In this document: one piece after another, positions 15,001 to 24,041 of the stretch
How the letters are laid out: every line of letters starts with the position of its first letter
Numbering within the stretch: the first letter of the stretch is position 1
Assembly: GCF_001514265.1 (NCBI RefSeq)
Contig: NZ_KQ948992.1
Coordinates: 372,001 to 436,000, forward strand
DNA length: 64,000 nt
Origin: Streptomyces resistomycificus
Lineage (GTDB): Bacteria > Actinomycetota > Actinomycetes > Streptomycetales > Streptomycetaceae
Direction of reading: 5' to 3'
Notes under the pieces: generated by a model
What the model was told of the DNA's origin: nothing
The model's input: the letters and a program-made list of their open reading frames with translations, nothing else
The model's database searches: none
Program-made: the position numbers and the translations under genes

Positions 15001-17361
15001 CTACTGGCGGGCCATGTGCATGCGCATCTCGCTGGGGGCGTCGACGATCAGGTCGCCGGAAAGGTCGACGGTGACGGTGTGCAGGGTGCCGGTGAACCGG
15101 AACGGTGCCCGGTAGTCCGGGGTGACGGCCGATCCCGGGTTCGCGCCGCAGGCCATGCCCCCCGGGTTGAAGGCGACCGGGGTGGTGAACGGCATGTCGG
15201 TCTCGCCGACCAGGCGGCCGTCGATGTACAGCTGCGCACGGCCGGATGCGCCCTTGCCGTGGGCGATGTCCGGGTTGCCGGTGGGCTCGAACTCGAAGCG
15301 CAGTGTGTGCCGTCCTTCGGGCACCTTCTCGCGCGAGCCCACGTGGTACAGGGCCCGTTGGACGTAGTTGTGGGCGTAGTGCAGGTGCCCGTCCTTCACG
15401 TAGAAGGTCCAGCCGCCGGCGTTGGCGCCCTGGCAGAGAAGGACGCCCGCCGCGCCGCCGGGCGGGATCTCGACGTCGGCGGTGACACTGTGCGGACGGT
15501 TGAGGACCCGGGGCGCCACCGCGGCCGGCAGGACCTGGGTGCCAGGGCGGAAGGTGTAGCCGCTCCGGGCCTGCGTGATCTGCGGGCGCTCGAGCATCAG
15601 GCGCTCCAGGGCGCTGCCGTCGATCGGCAGCACGTTGTACTTGCCGGCCTCCACATACCACAGGGCGATCATCTCGATCAGTTTGCTGCGGTGCTCGTCG
15701 GCGAGGTTCAAGGTTTCGGCGACGTCGTTGTCGACGTGGTAGAGCTCCCAGTGGTGGGCGTCGAGGTCGTCGAGGTCCGCCATGGTGATCGACGTGCCGA
15801 ACGGCCGATCGGCCTCGGCGAAGGAGGGGCCGGGCCAGGGGCAGACCGCCCGCCATCCGTTGTGGTCGATCGCCCGGTGCCCGAACATCTCGTAGTACTG
15901 GGTGCGGTGGCGACTCGCCGCGGTGGCATCGTCGAAGGTGTGGGCGAAGCTGACGCCGTGCAGGGGCGACTGGGTGACGCCCCGGATGCTCGCGGGCGGC
16001 TCGATCCCGAGCACGTCCAGAACGGTGGGGACCATGTCGATGATGTGCGCGAACTGGGCGCGGATCTCACCGCGAGCCCGGATACCGTCGGGCCAGTGCA
16101 CGAGGAAGGGATCGCTGACGCCGCCACGGTAGGTCTCCCGCTTCCACCGCCGGAAGGGGGTGTTGCCCGCCCAAGTCCAGCCCCATGGGTAGTGGTTGAA
16201 CGTGCCGGGGCCGCCGAGCTCGTCGATCCGCGCCAGGCTCTCGTCCAGCGTCTCGGGCGCGTTGTTGAAGAACTGCATCTCGTTGGTGGTGCCGGTCACC
16301 CCGCCCTCGGCGCTCGCCCCGTTGTCGGAGACCACCATGATCAGCGTGTTGTCGAACTCGCCGGTCTCCTTCAGGAAGTCCAGCAGCCGCCCGATGTGGT
16401 GGTCGGTGTGGGAGAGGAATCCGGCGTAGACCTCCATCATCCGCGTGGCCAGCCGCCGCGCCTCGGGGGACAGCGACTCCCAAGCGGGCACGTCCGGATC
16501 GCGCGGGGAAAGCTCTGCGTCCGCGGGCACCACGCCGAGCTGCTTCTGCCGGTCGAAGGTGTGCTCGCGGTAGGCGTCCCAGCCGTCGTCGAACCGTCCC
16601 CGGTAGCGGTCCGCCCACTCCGTCGGCACATGGTGCGGGGCATGGGTGGCGCCGGGGCACAGGTTCAGGAAGAACGGCTTGTCCGGGGCGACCTGCTTGG
16701 CGTCCGCGATGAACGACATCGCCCGCTCGACCAGGTCCTCCGTCAGGTGGTAGCCCTCCTCCGGCGTGGCCGACGGCTCGACCTGGTGGTTGTCGTACAC
16801 CAGGTCCGGATACCACTGGCTGCAATCCCCGCCCAGGAACCCGTAGAACCGCTCGAAACCCCGCCCCAGCGGCCACCGGTCGTACGGGCCCGCCGCCGAC
16901 TCCTGCTCCGAGGGCATCAGGTGCCACTTGCCGACCATGTACGTGTTGTAACCGTGCTGCAGCAGCATCTCGGAAAGGAACCCGTTCTCGAACGGGATCT
17001 GCCCGTTGTAGCCGGGATATCCGGTGGCCAGCTCCGTGATCGCCGCCATCCCGTTCGCATGATGGTTGCGGCCCGTCACGATGCACGAGCGCGACGGCGA
17101 GCACAGCGCGGTGGTGTGCATGTTGCTGTACAGCAGGCCGCCCGTGGCCAGCGCATCCAGGTTCGGTGTCTCGATCGGGCTCCCGTAACAGCCGAGCTGC
17201 CCGTACCCGGTGTCGTCCAAAACGATCAGCATCACGTTCGGTGCACCTGGCACCGCCCGCACCGGCTGCGGCCACGCCGGGCTCGACTCCTCCGTCGTCC
17301 GCCCCACCACTCCTGGAAACCCCTGCCCCGGCCTGTACTCGTTCCACGACGCCTGCGACAT
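15001..17361 (-). CDS. arylsulfatase (formylglycine-type), cytosolic, AtsA-like
   Basis: 786 aa from the ATG at 17359-17361 behind GGAGGCCGGA. The sulfatase core spans ~40-480. The metal-binding DD pair is at 49-50 (VLDDTGYG), and the formylglycine motif CSPSR starts at Cys87, followed by TGRNHH. GKWHLMP, TEWADRYRG and VVSDNGASAEGG complete the Ca2+ and active-site set. The C-terminal ~220 residues are a beta-sandwich-like domain with LYIDGRLVGE. No signal peptide is seen. Length and layout match mycobacterial AtsA-type arylsulfatases. It hydrolyses sulfate esters after maturation by a formylglycine-generating enzyme, whose gene is not in this window. Confidence 0.9.
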   Translation of the reverse strand: MSQASWNEYRPGQGFPGVVGRTTEESSPAWPQPVRAVPGAPNVMLIVLDDTGYGQLGCYGSPIETPNLDALATGGLLYSNMHTTALCSPSRSCIVTGRNHHANGMAAITELATGYPGYNGQIPFENGFLSEMLLQHGYNTYMVGKWHLMPSEQESAAGPYDRWPLGRGFERFYGFLGGDCSQWYPDLVYDNHQVEPSATPEEGYHLTEDLVERAMSFIADAKQVAPDKPFFLNLCPGATHAPHHVPTEWADRYRGRFDDGWDAYREHTFDRQKQLGVVPADAELSPRDPDVPAWESLSPEARRLATRMMEVYAGFLSHTDHHIGRLLDFLKETGEFDNTLIMVVSDNGASAEGGVTGTTNEMQFFNNAPETLDESLARIDELGGPGTFNHYPWGWTWAGNTPFRRWKRETYRGGVSDPFLVHWPDGIRARGEIRAQFAHIIDMVPTVLDVLGIEPPASIRGVTQSPLHGVSFAHTFDDATAASRHRTQYYEMFGHRAIDHNGWRAVCPWPGPSFAEADRPFGTSITMADLDDLDAHHWELYHVDNDVAETLNLADEHRSKLIEMIALWYVEAGKYNVLPIDGSALERLMLERPQITQARSGYTFRPGTQVLPAAVAPRVLNRPHSVTADVEIPPGGAAGVLLCQGANAGGWTFYVKDGHLHYAHNYVQRALYHVGSREKVPEGRHTLRFEFEPTGNPDIAHGKGASGRAQLYIDGRLVGETDMPFTTPVAFNPGGMACGANPGSAVTPDYRAPFRFTGTLHTVTVDLSGDLIVDAPSEMRMHMARQ

Positions 17362-17589
17362 TCCGGCCTCCGTCCCACCAGCCGGCGCGAGAACCGGTGA
17401 TGTGTGTGCGTGGGATGTCACAACAGAGCCCTGTCGCCGACACGCGATCCCGATCGGATGGCCGGGGGAAAGGCCCTGTCGTCGGCCTCGGCTGGGGTGC
17501 GACCCGCGCACTTCCACGCTAGGTCGCCACTGTCACCACGGCGACCGGGGCGCCGTACCCCGTCCTCGCTGTGAGCGAGCACCGGAAAC

Positions 17590-17890
17590 CACGGCGTGAT
17601 CGCGCACGGTGGCGGGGTCGCGCTTTGTGCCGCGCTGTGACATGGTCATGCCCGTGTTGCCGGCCGCTGCGCATGCCTACCCCATCAGTTCGTCGAGGAG
17701 TATGGCGCTGACACCGCCGTGGCCGTGGCCGGGTGGTCCTTCGTGCGCGACGCCCAGATCGCACCGTCCTCCCACGGAGCCGCCATCAGCCGGAGTCACC
17801 CGCATCGGCGGCGCGAGCGGGCTGTCGGCGCCGGCGCAGGGACCGTACATCCGCACCCTGCCCGGGAACCCGTCCGCCTCGGGTGTCTCC
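17590..17890 (-). pseudogene. decayed PaaI/hotdog thioesterase gene
   Basis: Read on the minus strand, the frame gives MYGPCAGADSPLAPPMRV, then VAHEGPPGHGHGGVSAILLDELMG, a classic PaaI-type thioesterase active-site region (HGG...LLDE). An in-frame TAG (17677-17679) follows directly, after which the same frame continues ACAAAGNTGMTMS before losing homology. An uninterrupted gene would need ~60-80 more residues of hotdog fold. It lies immediately downstream of the AraC gene, so it may once have been cotranscribed with it. Confidence 0.6.
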
Positions 17891-17921
17891 GCCGGTTGCC
17901 GGCGGTGACCGGCGCGGCCCC

Positions 17922-18815
17922 TTAAACGGCGGCTGGGGCGTCGCCCCATCGTGCCGGGAGGCGTGGCACGTGGTCCACCCACGCCATGTCGGCCGTCGCG
18001 ACGAGCGACTGGCGGGCCACGGCCGCGGGGGTCACACCGGTGAACGCCATGACGTCCCGGTGCAGATGCGACTGGTCGGCGTAGCCGCAGTCGGCCGCTA
18101 CCCTGGCCGCCTCCTGGCCCCCGGCCAGGCGGGTGGCGGCCCAGTCGAAGCGCACGAGCTTCACCGCCCGCTTGGGCGGCAGGCCGAGCTGCGCGTGGAA
18201 ACGGGACCACAGGCGCTTGCGGCTCCAGCCCAGCTCGTCGGCCAGCCCCTCGACCCGCACCTGGCCGTGCCCGGCGACGATACGGTCCCAGGCCCAGGCC
18301 AGCTCCGGCTCGATGGCGGGCCCCGCGGCGGACAGCCGGGCGAGGAACGCTTCGACGAGCGCGAAGCGTTCCTCCCACGACGCGGCCTGGGCCAGCCGTT
18401 CGCGCAGCCGGGCGGCCCGCCGCTCTCCCCACAGGTCGTCCAGGACCACCACGGAGCTCTCCAGCTCAGCAGGGCCCACGCCCAGCACGGTACGCGCGAT
18501 GGCGGGGGACAGGCGCACCTGTATCCACTCGACGTTCGCGGCCCGCACCCGCGCCGCACCGCCGACGCCGAAACCGAGCCCGGTGACAAGGCTGCCGCGG
18601 TGCCGCCGACCCGTCGGCTCGTCGATGCCGAGCGCCGCCTCGCCGCAGACCAGCGCCAGCGTCAGCACGGGGTGCGGGTCGAGCCGGTGGTCGACCGGAG
18701 CCGGGCCGCGGTCGCGCAGCCCCGCCAGGACGACGCCGGGCAGGCGGCTGGGCCGGGCCGGGCGCATGACCTGCCACACGGGGGTAACGACGCGCTGGCG
18801 CACGGCAGTTGACAT
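17922..18815 (-). CDS. AraC-family transcriptional regulator
   Basis: 297 aa. The N-terminal ~150 residues are a ligand-sensing domain. The C-terminus has the two AraC HTH motifs: VEGLADELGWSRKRLWSRFHAQLGLPPKRAVKLVRFDWAAT, then VAADCGYADQSHLHRDVMAFTGVTPAAV. It is divergent from a two-gene ABC exporter, starting only 77 bp away, so regulation of that exporter is likely. The same arrangement occurs with siderophore regulators of the YbtA type. No iron box is visible in the shared promoter region. Confidence 0.88.
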   Translation of the reverse strand: MSTAVRQRVVTPVWQVMRPARPSRLPGVVLAGLRDRGPAPVDHRLDPHPVLTLALVCGEAALGIDEPTGRRHRGSLVTGLGFGVGGAARVRAANVEWIQVRLSPAIARTVLGVGPAELESSVVVLDDLWGERRAARLRERLAQAASWEERFALVEAFLARLSAAGPAIEPELAWAWDRIVAGHGQVRVEGLADELGWSRKRLWSRFHAQLGLPPKRAVKLVRFDWAATRLAGGQEAARVAADCGYADQSHLHRDVMAFTGVTPAAVARQSLVATADMAWVDHVPRLPARWGDAPAAV

Positions 18816-18892
18816 GTGTCCATGCTACGGGCCCGCCCCGGACGGAACATTTCTTCAATCCGGCGGGCCGCGGCCGCGGCGAAGGTGAGCGC

Positions 18893-20713
18893 ATGACTTC
18901 CACCGGAACCACCGCGCCGCCACCACCGGGCGTGGCCCGTCTGCTGCGTCCGTACGCGGGCGGCTTCGCCGCCGTCGTCGTCCTTCAGGTCATCGGCGCT
19001 GTCGCCGGCCTGGCACCGCTCCTCGCGGTCGTCGAGCTCGGCCGTACGCTGCTGGCTCCGGGGCCGGCCGACGACGGGCACGTGCGCGACGTCGTGATCG
19101 CGGGCGCGGCGGGGCTGCTCGTACGGCTGCTGTTCACGGCCGCCTCGTCCGGCGTCGGACACCTCCTCGACACCCGGGTGCAGCTGTCGCTGCGCCGGCA
19201 ACTCGCCGCGCGGCTCGGGCGGGTGCCGATCGGCTGGCTCGCGCGGCGGCGCAACGGGGAGCTGGCGAAGCTGGTGGGCGAGGACGTGAGCGCCGTGCAC
19301 CCGCTCATCGCCCACACGCCCGGCGAGCTGGTCTCCGCCTTCGTGGTGCCGCTGGTCTCGCTCGGCTACCTCCTCACCGTGGACTGGCGGCTCACGCTGA
19401 TCACGCTGATCCCCGTGCTGCTGGCGGTCGCGCTGGTGCCGCTGATGATGACCCCCGCGCGGCTGCGCGAGCAGAAGGAGTTCGACGCCGCGATGGGCCG
19501 GATCTCGGCGTCGGTGGTCGAGTTCGTGCAGGGCATCGCCGTGGTGAAGGCGTTCGGCGGGTCGCAGCGGGCGCACGGCCGGTTCCGTACCGCGGTGGGC
19601 GACTTCACCCGGAGCTTCTACCGGATGGTGCGCGGCCTTTCCGGCGTCGCCGCCGGGATGCAGGTGGCGCTGTCGCCGCCGTTCGTGCTGCTGGCGGTGC
19701 TGGTCGGCGGCGCGTACCGGATCACCGGGGGCGGGCTCGCCCCGGCGGACCTGCTGCCCTTCCTGCTCCTCGGCCTCGGGCTGACCGCGCCCGTGGCCGC
19801 GCTCGGGCACGGCTTCGACGACCTGCAGGCCGCGCGGCGCGCCGTCGGCCGCATCCGGGACGTACTCGCCGAGCCGTCGCTGCCCGAGCCCGTACGGCCG
19901 GTGGCGCCCGAGGGACACCGGGTGGAGCTGCGGGACGTCCGCTTCGGTTACGAGGGTGCCGCGGCCGGGCGCGAGGTGTTGCGCGGTATCGACCTGGTGC
20001 TGGAGCCGGGCACGATCACGGCCGTGGTCGGGCCGTCCGGCAGCGGCAAGTCCACGCTGGTGCAGCTGCTGCCGCGGTTCTACGACCCGACGCACGGCTC
20101 CGTGCTCCTCGGCGGTGTCGACCTGCGTGAGGTGGGCAGCCAGGAGCTGTACCGGCGGGTGTCCTTCGTCTTCCAGGACGTCCGGCTGCTGCGCGCCTCG
20201 GTCGCGGACAACATCGCCCTCGCCGTACCGCACGCCGACCGCGACGCCGTCGTCCGCGCCGCCCGCCGGGCGAGCATCCACGACCGCGTTCTCGAACTGC
20301 CCCGCGGCTACGACTCGGTGATCGGCGAGGACGCCCGCCTCTCCGGCGGCGAGGCGCAGCGCGTCTCGCTCGCCCGCGCCCTGCTCGCGGACGCCCCCGT
20401 CCTGGTCCTCGACGAGGCCACCGCCTTCGCCGACCCGCAGACCGAGCAGGCGGTGCGCGAGGCGCTGGCGCAGACCCGGGGGAAGCGGACGACGCTGGTC
20501 ATCGCCCACCGCCTGGAGACCATCGCCGACGCCGACACCGTCGTGATGCTGCGCGACGGCGAGATCGTGGAGCGGGGCACGACCACGGAACTCCTCGCGC
20601 GGAACGGCGAGTTCGCCGAATTCTGGAAGATCCACGCGGATGCCGTGGAAGCCGGTGCCGTGCATGCCGGTGCCACGGAAGCCAGTGCCATGAAGGGGGA
20701 AGAGGCCCGATGA
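18893..20713 (+). CDS. ABC exporter half-transporter 1 (fused TM-ATPase)
   Basis: 606 aa from the ATG at 18893 (GAAGGTGAGC ribosome site). The N-terminal ~320 residues are a six-helix ABC type 1 exporter domain (FAAVVVLQVIGAVAGLAPLLAVVELG, VVPLVSLGYLLTVDWRLTLITLIPVLLAVAL). The ATPase follows with Walker A GPSGSGKST, signature LSGGEAQR, Walker B APVLVLDEAT and the H-loop Thr-Thr-Leu-Val-Ile-Ala-His-Arg. Its stop overlaps the next gene's ATG (ATGA), so the two are translationally coupled and probably form a heterodimer. Such AraC-linked pairs include IrtAB/YbtPQ-type siderophore transporters; substrate and direction are unproven here. Confidence 0.9.
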   Translation: MTSTGTTAPPPPGVARLLRPYAGGFAAVVVLQVIGAVAGLAPLLAVVELGRTLLAPGPADDGHVRDVVIAGAAGLLVRLLFTAASSGVGHLLDTRVQLSLRRQLAARLGRVPIGWLARRRNGELAKLVGEDVSAVHPLIAHTPGELVSAFVVPLVSLGYLLTVDWRLTLITLIPVLLAVALVPLMMTPARLREQKEFDAAMGRISASVVEFVQGIAVVKAFGGSQRAHGRFRTAVGDFTRSFYRMVRGLSGVAAGMQVALSPPFVLLAVLVGGAYRITGGGLAPADLLPFLLLGLGLTAPVAALGHGFDDLQAARRAVGRIRDVLAEPSLPEPVRPVAPEGHRVELRDVRFGYEGAAAGREVLRGIDLVLEPGTITAVVGPSGSGKSTLVQLLPRFYDPTHGSVLLGGVDLREVGSQELYRRVSFVFQDVRLLRASVADNIALAVPHADRDAVVRAARRASIHDRVLELPRGYDSVIGEDARLSGGEAQRVSLARALLADAPVLVLDEATAFADPQTEQAVREALAQTRGKRTTLVIAHRLETIADADTVVMLRDGEIVERGTTTELLARNGEFAEFWKIHADAVEAGAVHAGATEASAMKGEEAR

Positions 20714-22425
20714 TCAACACACTGCTGCGCGTGCTCGGCCACGAGTACGCCGGACCGGTGCGCCGCACCGTTGCCCTGATGACGGCGACCGCCCTCGCCG
20801 AGGGACTGTCGTACGCCCTGCTGGTGCCCGTGCTGCGCGCGCTCTTCGGCAGCACACCCGAGGACGCCCGGCCCTGGCTGGCCGCCTTCGGCGCCGCGGT
20901 CGCGGTCTACGCGGTGCTGCGGTACGTCAGCGACCGCTCCGGCTTCCGCGTGGGTACGACGATGCTGCACGGCATGTACGAGCGTCTCGGCGAACACCTC
21001 GCCCGGTTGCCGGTCGGCTGGTATCAACCCGGCCGCACCGGCGAGGTGTCCGTCCTCGCCAGCCAGGGCGTGTTGCAGGCGATGGGCGTGATCGCGCACC
21101 TGTTGGCGCCGTTCATCTCCGCCTGTGTGACGCCGCTGACGATCGTCGCCGTGATGCTCGCGTACAACTGGCAGCTGGGGCTTGCCGGCCTGGCCGCTGT
21201 GCCGTTGGTGGCCGCGGTCCAGCTGCGCACGGCCCGCGCGACGACGGCGACCGACATGGAGCGAGTGGCACGCGAGCGCGCGGCCACCGGCCGCGTCATC
21301 GAGTACCTCCAGGCCCAGCCGGTGCTGCGCGCCGGCGGCCGCACCGGCGAGCGATTCGGTCTGCTGGACGACTCCCTGAAGGAACTGCGCCGCGCCTCGC
21401 GGCGCTCCACCCTTTCGGCGCTGCCAGGTGTGCTGGGTCTCGCGGTCACCGTGCAGGCGGTGTTCACCGCGGTGCTCGCACTCGGTGCGTACCTCGCCCT
21501 CGGCGGGGACGTCGGCACGGCCGAGGTGCTCGCCGTCCTGGTGCTCGCCGCCCGCTGCGCCGACCCGCTGCTGTCCCTCGCCGAGATGAGTGGTGGCATC
21601 CGCGCCGCCCGCGCCGAACTCATCCGCCTCGACGACGTCCTCAGCACCGAGCCGCTGCCGGAGCCCCGCGTGCCGCGCGAACCCTCCTGCCACGACATCG
21701 AGTTCGACGCGGTCACCTTCCGGCACGGCGACCGCGTGGTCGCCGACGGGGTGACGCTGTCCGTACCCGAGGGCGGGCGGCTGGCCGTCGTCGGGCCGTC
21801 GGGCGCGGGCAAGACGACGCTGCTGCAGCTGCTCGCCCGCTTCCACGACGTCGACGCGGGCGCGGTGCGGATCGGCGGCGTGGACGTGCGGGAGATGGAC
21901 ACCGCGGCGCTGATGGCGCGGATCGCCATCGTCTTCCAGGACGTCTACCTCTTCGACGGCACGATCGAGGAGAACGTGCGCCTCGGCCGCCCGGACGCCA
22001 CCGACGCCGAGGTACGGGCCGCGGCCGCCGCGGCCCGTCTCGACGAGGTGATCGAGCGGCTGCCCGGCGGCTGGTCGACGGACGTGGGCGAGGGCGGGGC
22101 GCTGCTGTCGGGCGGCGAGCGGCAGCGCGTCTCCATCGCCCGCGCGCTGCTGAAGGACGCGCCGATCGTGCTGCTCGACGAGGTCACTTCGGCCCTGGAC
22201 CCGGTGAACGAGGCGGCCGTGCACGCCGGCATCGAGGAGCTGATGGCGGGCCGGACCGTGGTGCTGGTGGCGCACCGCATGAGGACCGTGCGCCGAGCCG
22301 ACAGCGTCGCCTTCCTGGACGCCGGGCGGGTGGTCGAACAGGGCAGCCACGAGGAGTTGCTGCGACGCGCCGGCCGGTACGCCGCGTACTGGGACCTGTC
22401 CCTGGCCGGGACGGCGCGGGACTGA
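20710..22425 (+). CDS. ABC exporter half-transporter 2 (fused TM-ATPase)
   Basis: 571 aa, start ATG overlapping the partner's stop. The exporter membrane domain occupies ~1-310. The ATPase has Walker A GPSGAGKTT, signature LSGGERQR, Walker B APIVLLDEVTSALDP and the H-loop LVAHRMRTV. Both ATP sites of the predicted dimer look intact (Glu after the Walker B Asp in both subunits). The family resemblance is to the second subunit of IrtB/YbtQ-like transporters. Confidence 0.9.
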   Translation: MINTLLRVLGHEYAGPVRRTVALMTATALAEGLSYALLVPVLRALFGSTPEDARPWLAAFGAAVAVYAVLRYVSDRSGFRVGTTMLHGMYERLGEHLARLPVGWYQPGRTGEVSVLASQGVLQAMGVIAHLLAPFISACVTPLTIVAVMLAYNWQLGLAGLAAVPLVAAVQLRTARATTATDMERVARERAATGRVIEYLQAQPVLRAGGRTGERFGLLDDSLKELRRASRRSTLSALPGVLGLAVTVQAVFTAVLALGAYLALGGDVGTAEVLAVLVLAARCADPLLSLAEMSGGIRAARAELIRLDDVLSTEPLPEPRVPREPSCHDIEFDAVTFRHGDRVVADGVTLSVPEGGRLAVVGPSGAGKTTLLQLLARFHDVDAGAVRIGGVDVREMDTAALMARIAIVFQDVYLFDGTIEENVRLGRPDATDAEVRAAAAAARLDEVIERLPGGWSTDVGEGGALLSGGERQRVSIARALLKDAPIVLLDEVTSALDPVNEAAVHAGIEELMAGRTVVLVAHRMRTVRRADSVAFLDAGRVVEQGSHEELLRRAGRYAAYWDLSLAGTARD

Positions 22426-23129
22426 AACGGCCGTGCAGGCTGCCGCCCCGGCCGCGCAGCGCCTCGGTGGAGAAGACGCCGGAACGGCCGACGAGGAAGT
22501 CCTCGGGATCCTTCAGCGGAGATCGGGCCACGGAGATCACCGGGCAGCGGAGTCTGTCGTGGCCGGCGTAGCGGCGGCGGCCGTGCTCGGTGTCCTCGAC
22601 GACACCCAGGATCTGGCCGGAGAAATGCCCCCTCAGGGCGTCGTCTCCTCAGACCTTCTCGATTAGCACGGGGTGTCCCGCGAGGAGTTGCTTCATGTCG
22701 TCGGTGTCGGAGGCCACCGCGGTCGAGGGTCAAGCGCCTGGTCGCGCGCGGCTTGCTGGCTGAGCCCGCGCAGGGCCGGTTCATCCTCGCCCGGGGTGTG
22801 GCCGGGCCAGGCGGCGCGTCATGAGCAGGGTCATCGACCAGTTCCGAACCGGTGAGCCAGACAGTCACACTCCAGCGTGACGGAACTGGACTGCCCGCCC
22901 ATCGACACGGAGCACTGCGGCTCTAGGGCCTCCGGATGTTGCTCGGTGATTCGACACCAACGAGCTGTTCAGGAGGCCCTGCTCGTGTGCGCCGAGCACC
23001 CCGCGACCATCCGATCGAGATTCCCGTTCGACGGACACCGCTCAGGATCGGAACGACGACACGGAAACTGAGACGGGCTCCCAGCCTGCGTGGCCAGCCG
23101 CGTCGGCGACTTGGCTCGCCACTGGTTGG
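22426..23129. other. gene-debris region
   Basis: 704 bp between the ABC exporter and a minus-strand hypothetical gene. It contains a frameshifted HTH remnant (22695-22824). It also holds a minus-strand open stretch reading GQILGVVEDTEHGRRRYAG and CPVISVARSPLKDPEDFLVG whose origin I do not recognise, and a 9-bp inverted repeat CCAGTTCCG (22838-22846) / CGGAACTGG (22881-22889). No intact gene is seen. Confidence 0.5.
22695..22824 (+). pseudogene. frameshifted C-terminal HTH remnant
   Basis: The frame ATG TCG TCG GTG TCG GAG GCC ACC must shift by one base to continue as RSRVKRLVARGLLAEPAQGRFILA and end GPGGAS-stop (TGA 22822-22824). The pattern (S)EA..RSRVKRLVARG.L.EP..G.F.LA is that of a winged-helix C-terminus found in Streptomyces mobile-element-associated proteins, recalled from memory. 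Only ~40 codons remain. Confidence 0.4.
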
Positions 23130-23618
23130 TCAGGCGGGTCGCGCACCCGGCTCGCCGACATCGGGGCCGAGGTCAGTGGCGGCGGCCAACGCATGGGCAG
23201 CGGTTATGAGGTCGTTCTCCCACCCGAGGAGCTCGTCGGGTGGGATCCATTCGCTGTAGTCCGCTGCGGCGGAGAGGAACCGTGTCTCTTCCCGGGTTCG
23301 GGCCGCGACTGTCATCGACAGCCGATCGGCTACGTTCTTGGGGCTCAGCTCGCCTTTCGCGAGGCCGAACGCGAGGCTCACCAGGAGACATCGGCCGGCC
23401 GTCTCCTCGTCGGGAAGAGGTATGCCGAGTTCGCGCAGGGCCAGCACGTACAGTTCGCGGACCTCGACCGGGTCGCTGCGGCGCGGGAGTCCGGCCAGCT
23501 TGCGCAGGGCAGGGGAATCACGTCCGTCGGCAAGCGCATGCGCAGCGAGCATCGGGAGTTCCTCGGGAGGGAGTGTCTCCGCCACGTACTGCCAAGCGCT
23601 GTGCTGCAACCGGTCCAT
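23130..23618 (-). CDS. hypothetical protein
   Basis: 162 aa from the ATG at 23616-23618 (MDRLQHSAWQYVAETL). Highly helical: PPEELPMLAAHALADGRDSPALRKLAGLPRR, VEVRELYVLALRELGIPLPDEE, ELSPKNVADRLSMTVAA, ending DYSEWIPPDELLGWENDLITAAHAL. No catalytic motif or membrane segment is visible. Resembles small Streptomyces proteins of unknown role near accessory DNA. A longer upstream in-frame ATG (23738) is possible but adds a Pro/Gly/Arg-rich leader. Confidence 0.55.
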   Translation of the reverse strand: MDRLQHSAWQYVAETLPPEELPMLAAHALADGRDSPALRKLAGLPRRSDPVEVRELYVLALRELGIPLPDEETAGRCLLVSLAFGLAKGELSPKNVADRLSMTVAARTREETRFLSAAADYSEWIPPDELLGWENDLITAAHALAAATDLGPDVGEPGARPA

Positions 23619-24041
23619 GCGTCCATCGTGGAGGGCGGCGAGACGTCCTGGCCAACCGATTGTTGTCGTGGGGCAATGACCTCTTCGTCCCGAAGCAACT
23701 TGGCTGGGGGCTCTGCCCCGGACTGGTGTGGCACTCACCTGCGCTTATGGTCCGCAGACGTCCGCGCCCGTCCGCCGTTGTTCGTGGGCGTTGTCACGCA
23801 GCTAGACACTCATGGCTGCCGCGCAGCTTGCTTCAGGGGCGGAGTCCACTGGACGGGCAAGCCTCCGTCAACCGTAAGAGCTCTAGTGTGGAAGATCGCG
23901 TATGCGGGTGGGGCTGAGATGGCGAGACGCCGGCCTGCGCGTTCTTGGGGATCCGCCGCCGTTCCCCGTGGCTCCCCGCTGTCTGCCGCTTCGGCGGGCA
24001 CGCAGGGAGCACGAGGTCGGCGTCCCGATGGAGGTGGCTCG
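23619..24041. other. 423-bp gap, no gene seen
   Basis: Between two minus-strand genes. Open frames lack ribosome sites and recognisable composition. No clear hairpin or promoter is seen. Confidence 0.45.

Noticed and set aside
18816..18892. Iron box in the AraC/ABC divergent promoter
   Set aside because: No TTAGGTTAGGCT-like sequence is present in the 77-bp gap.
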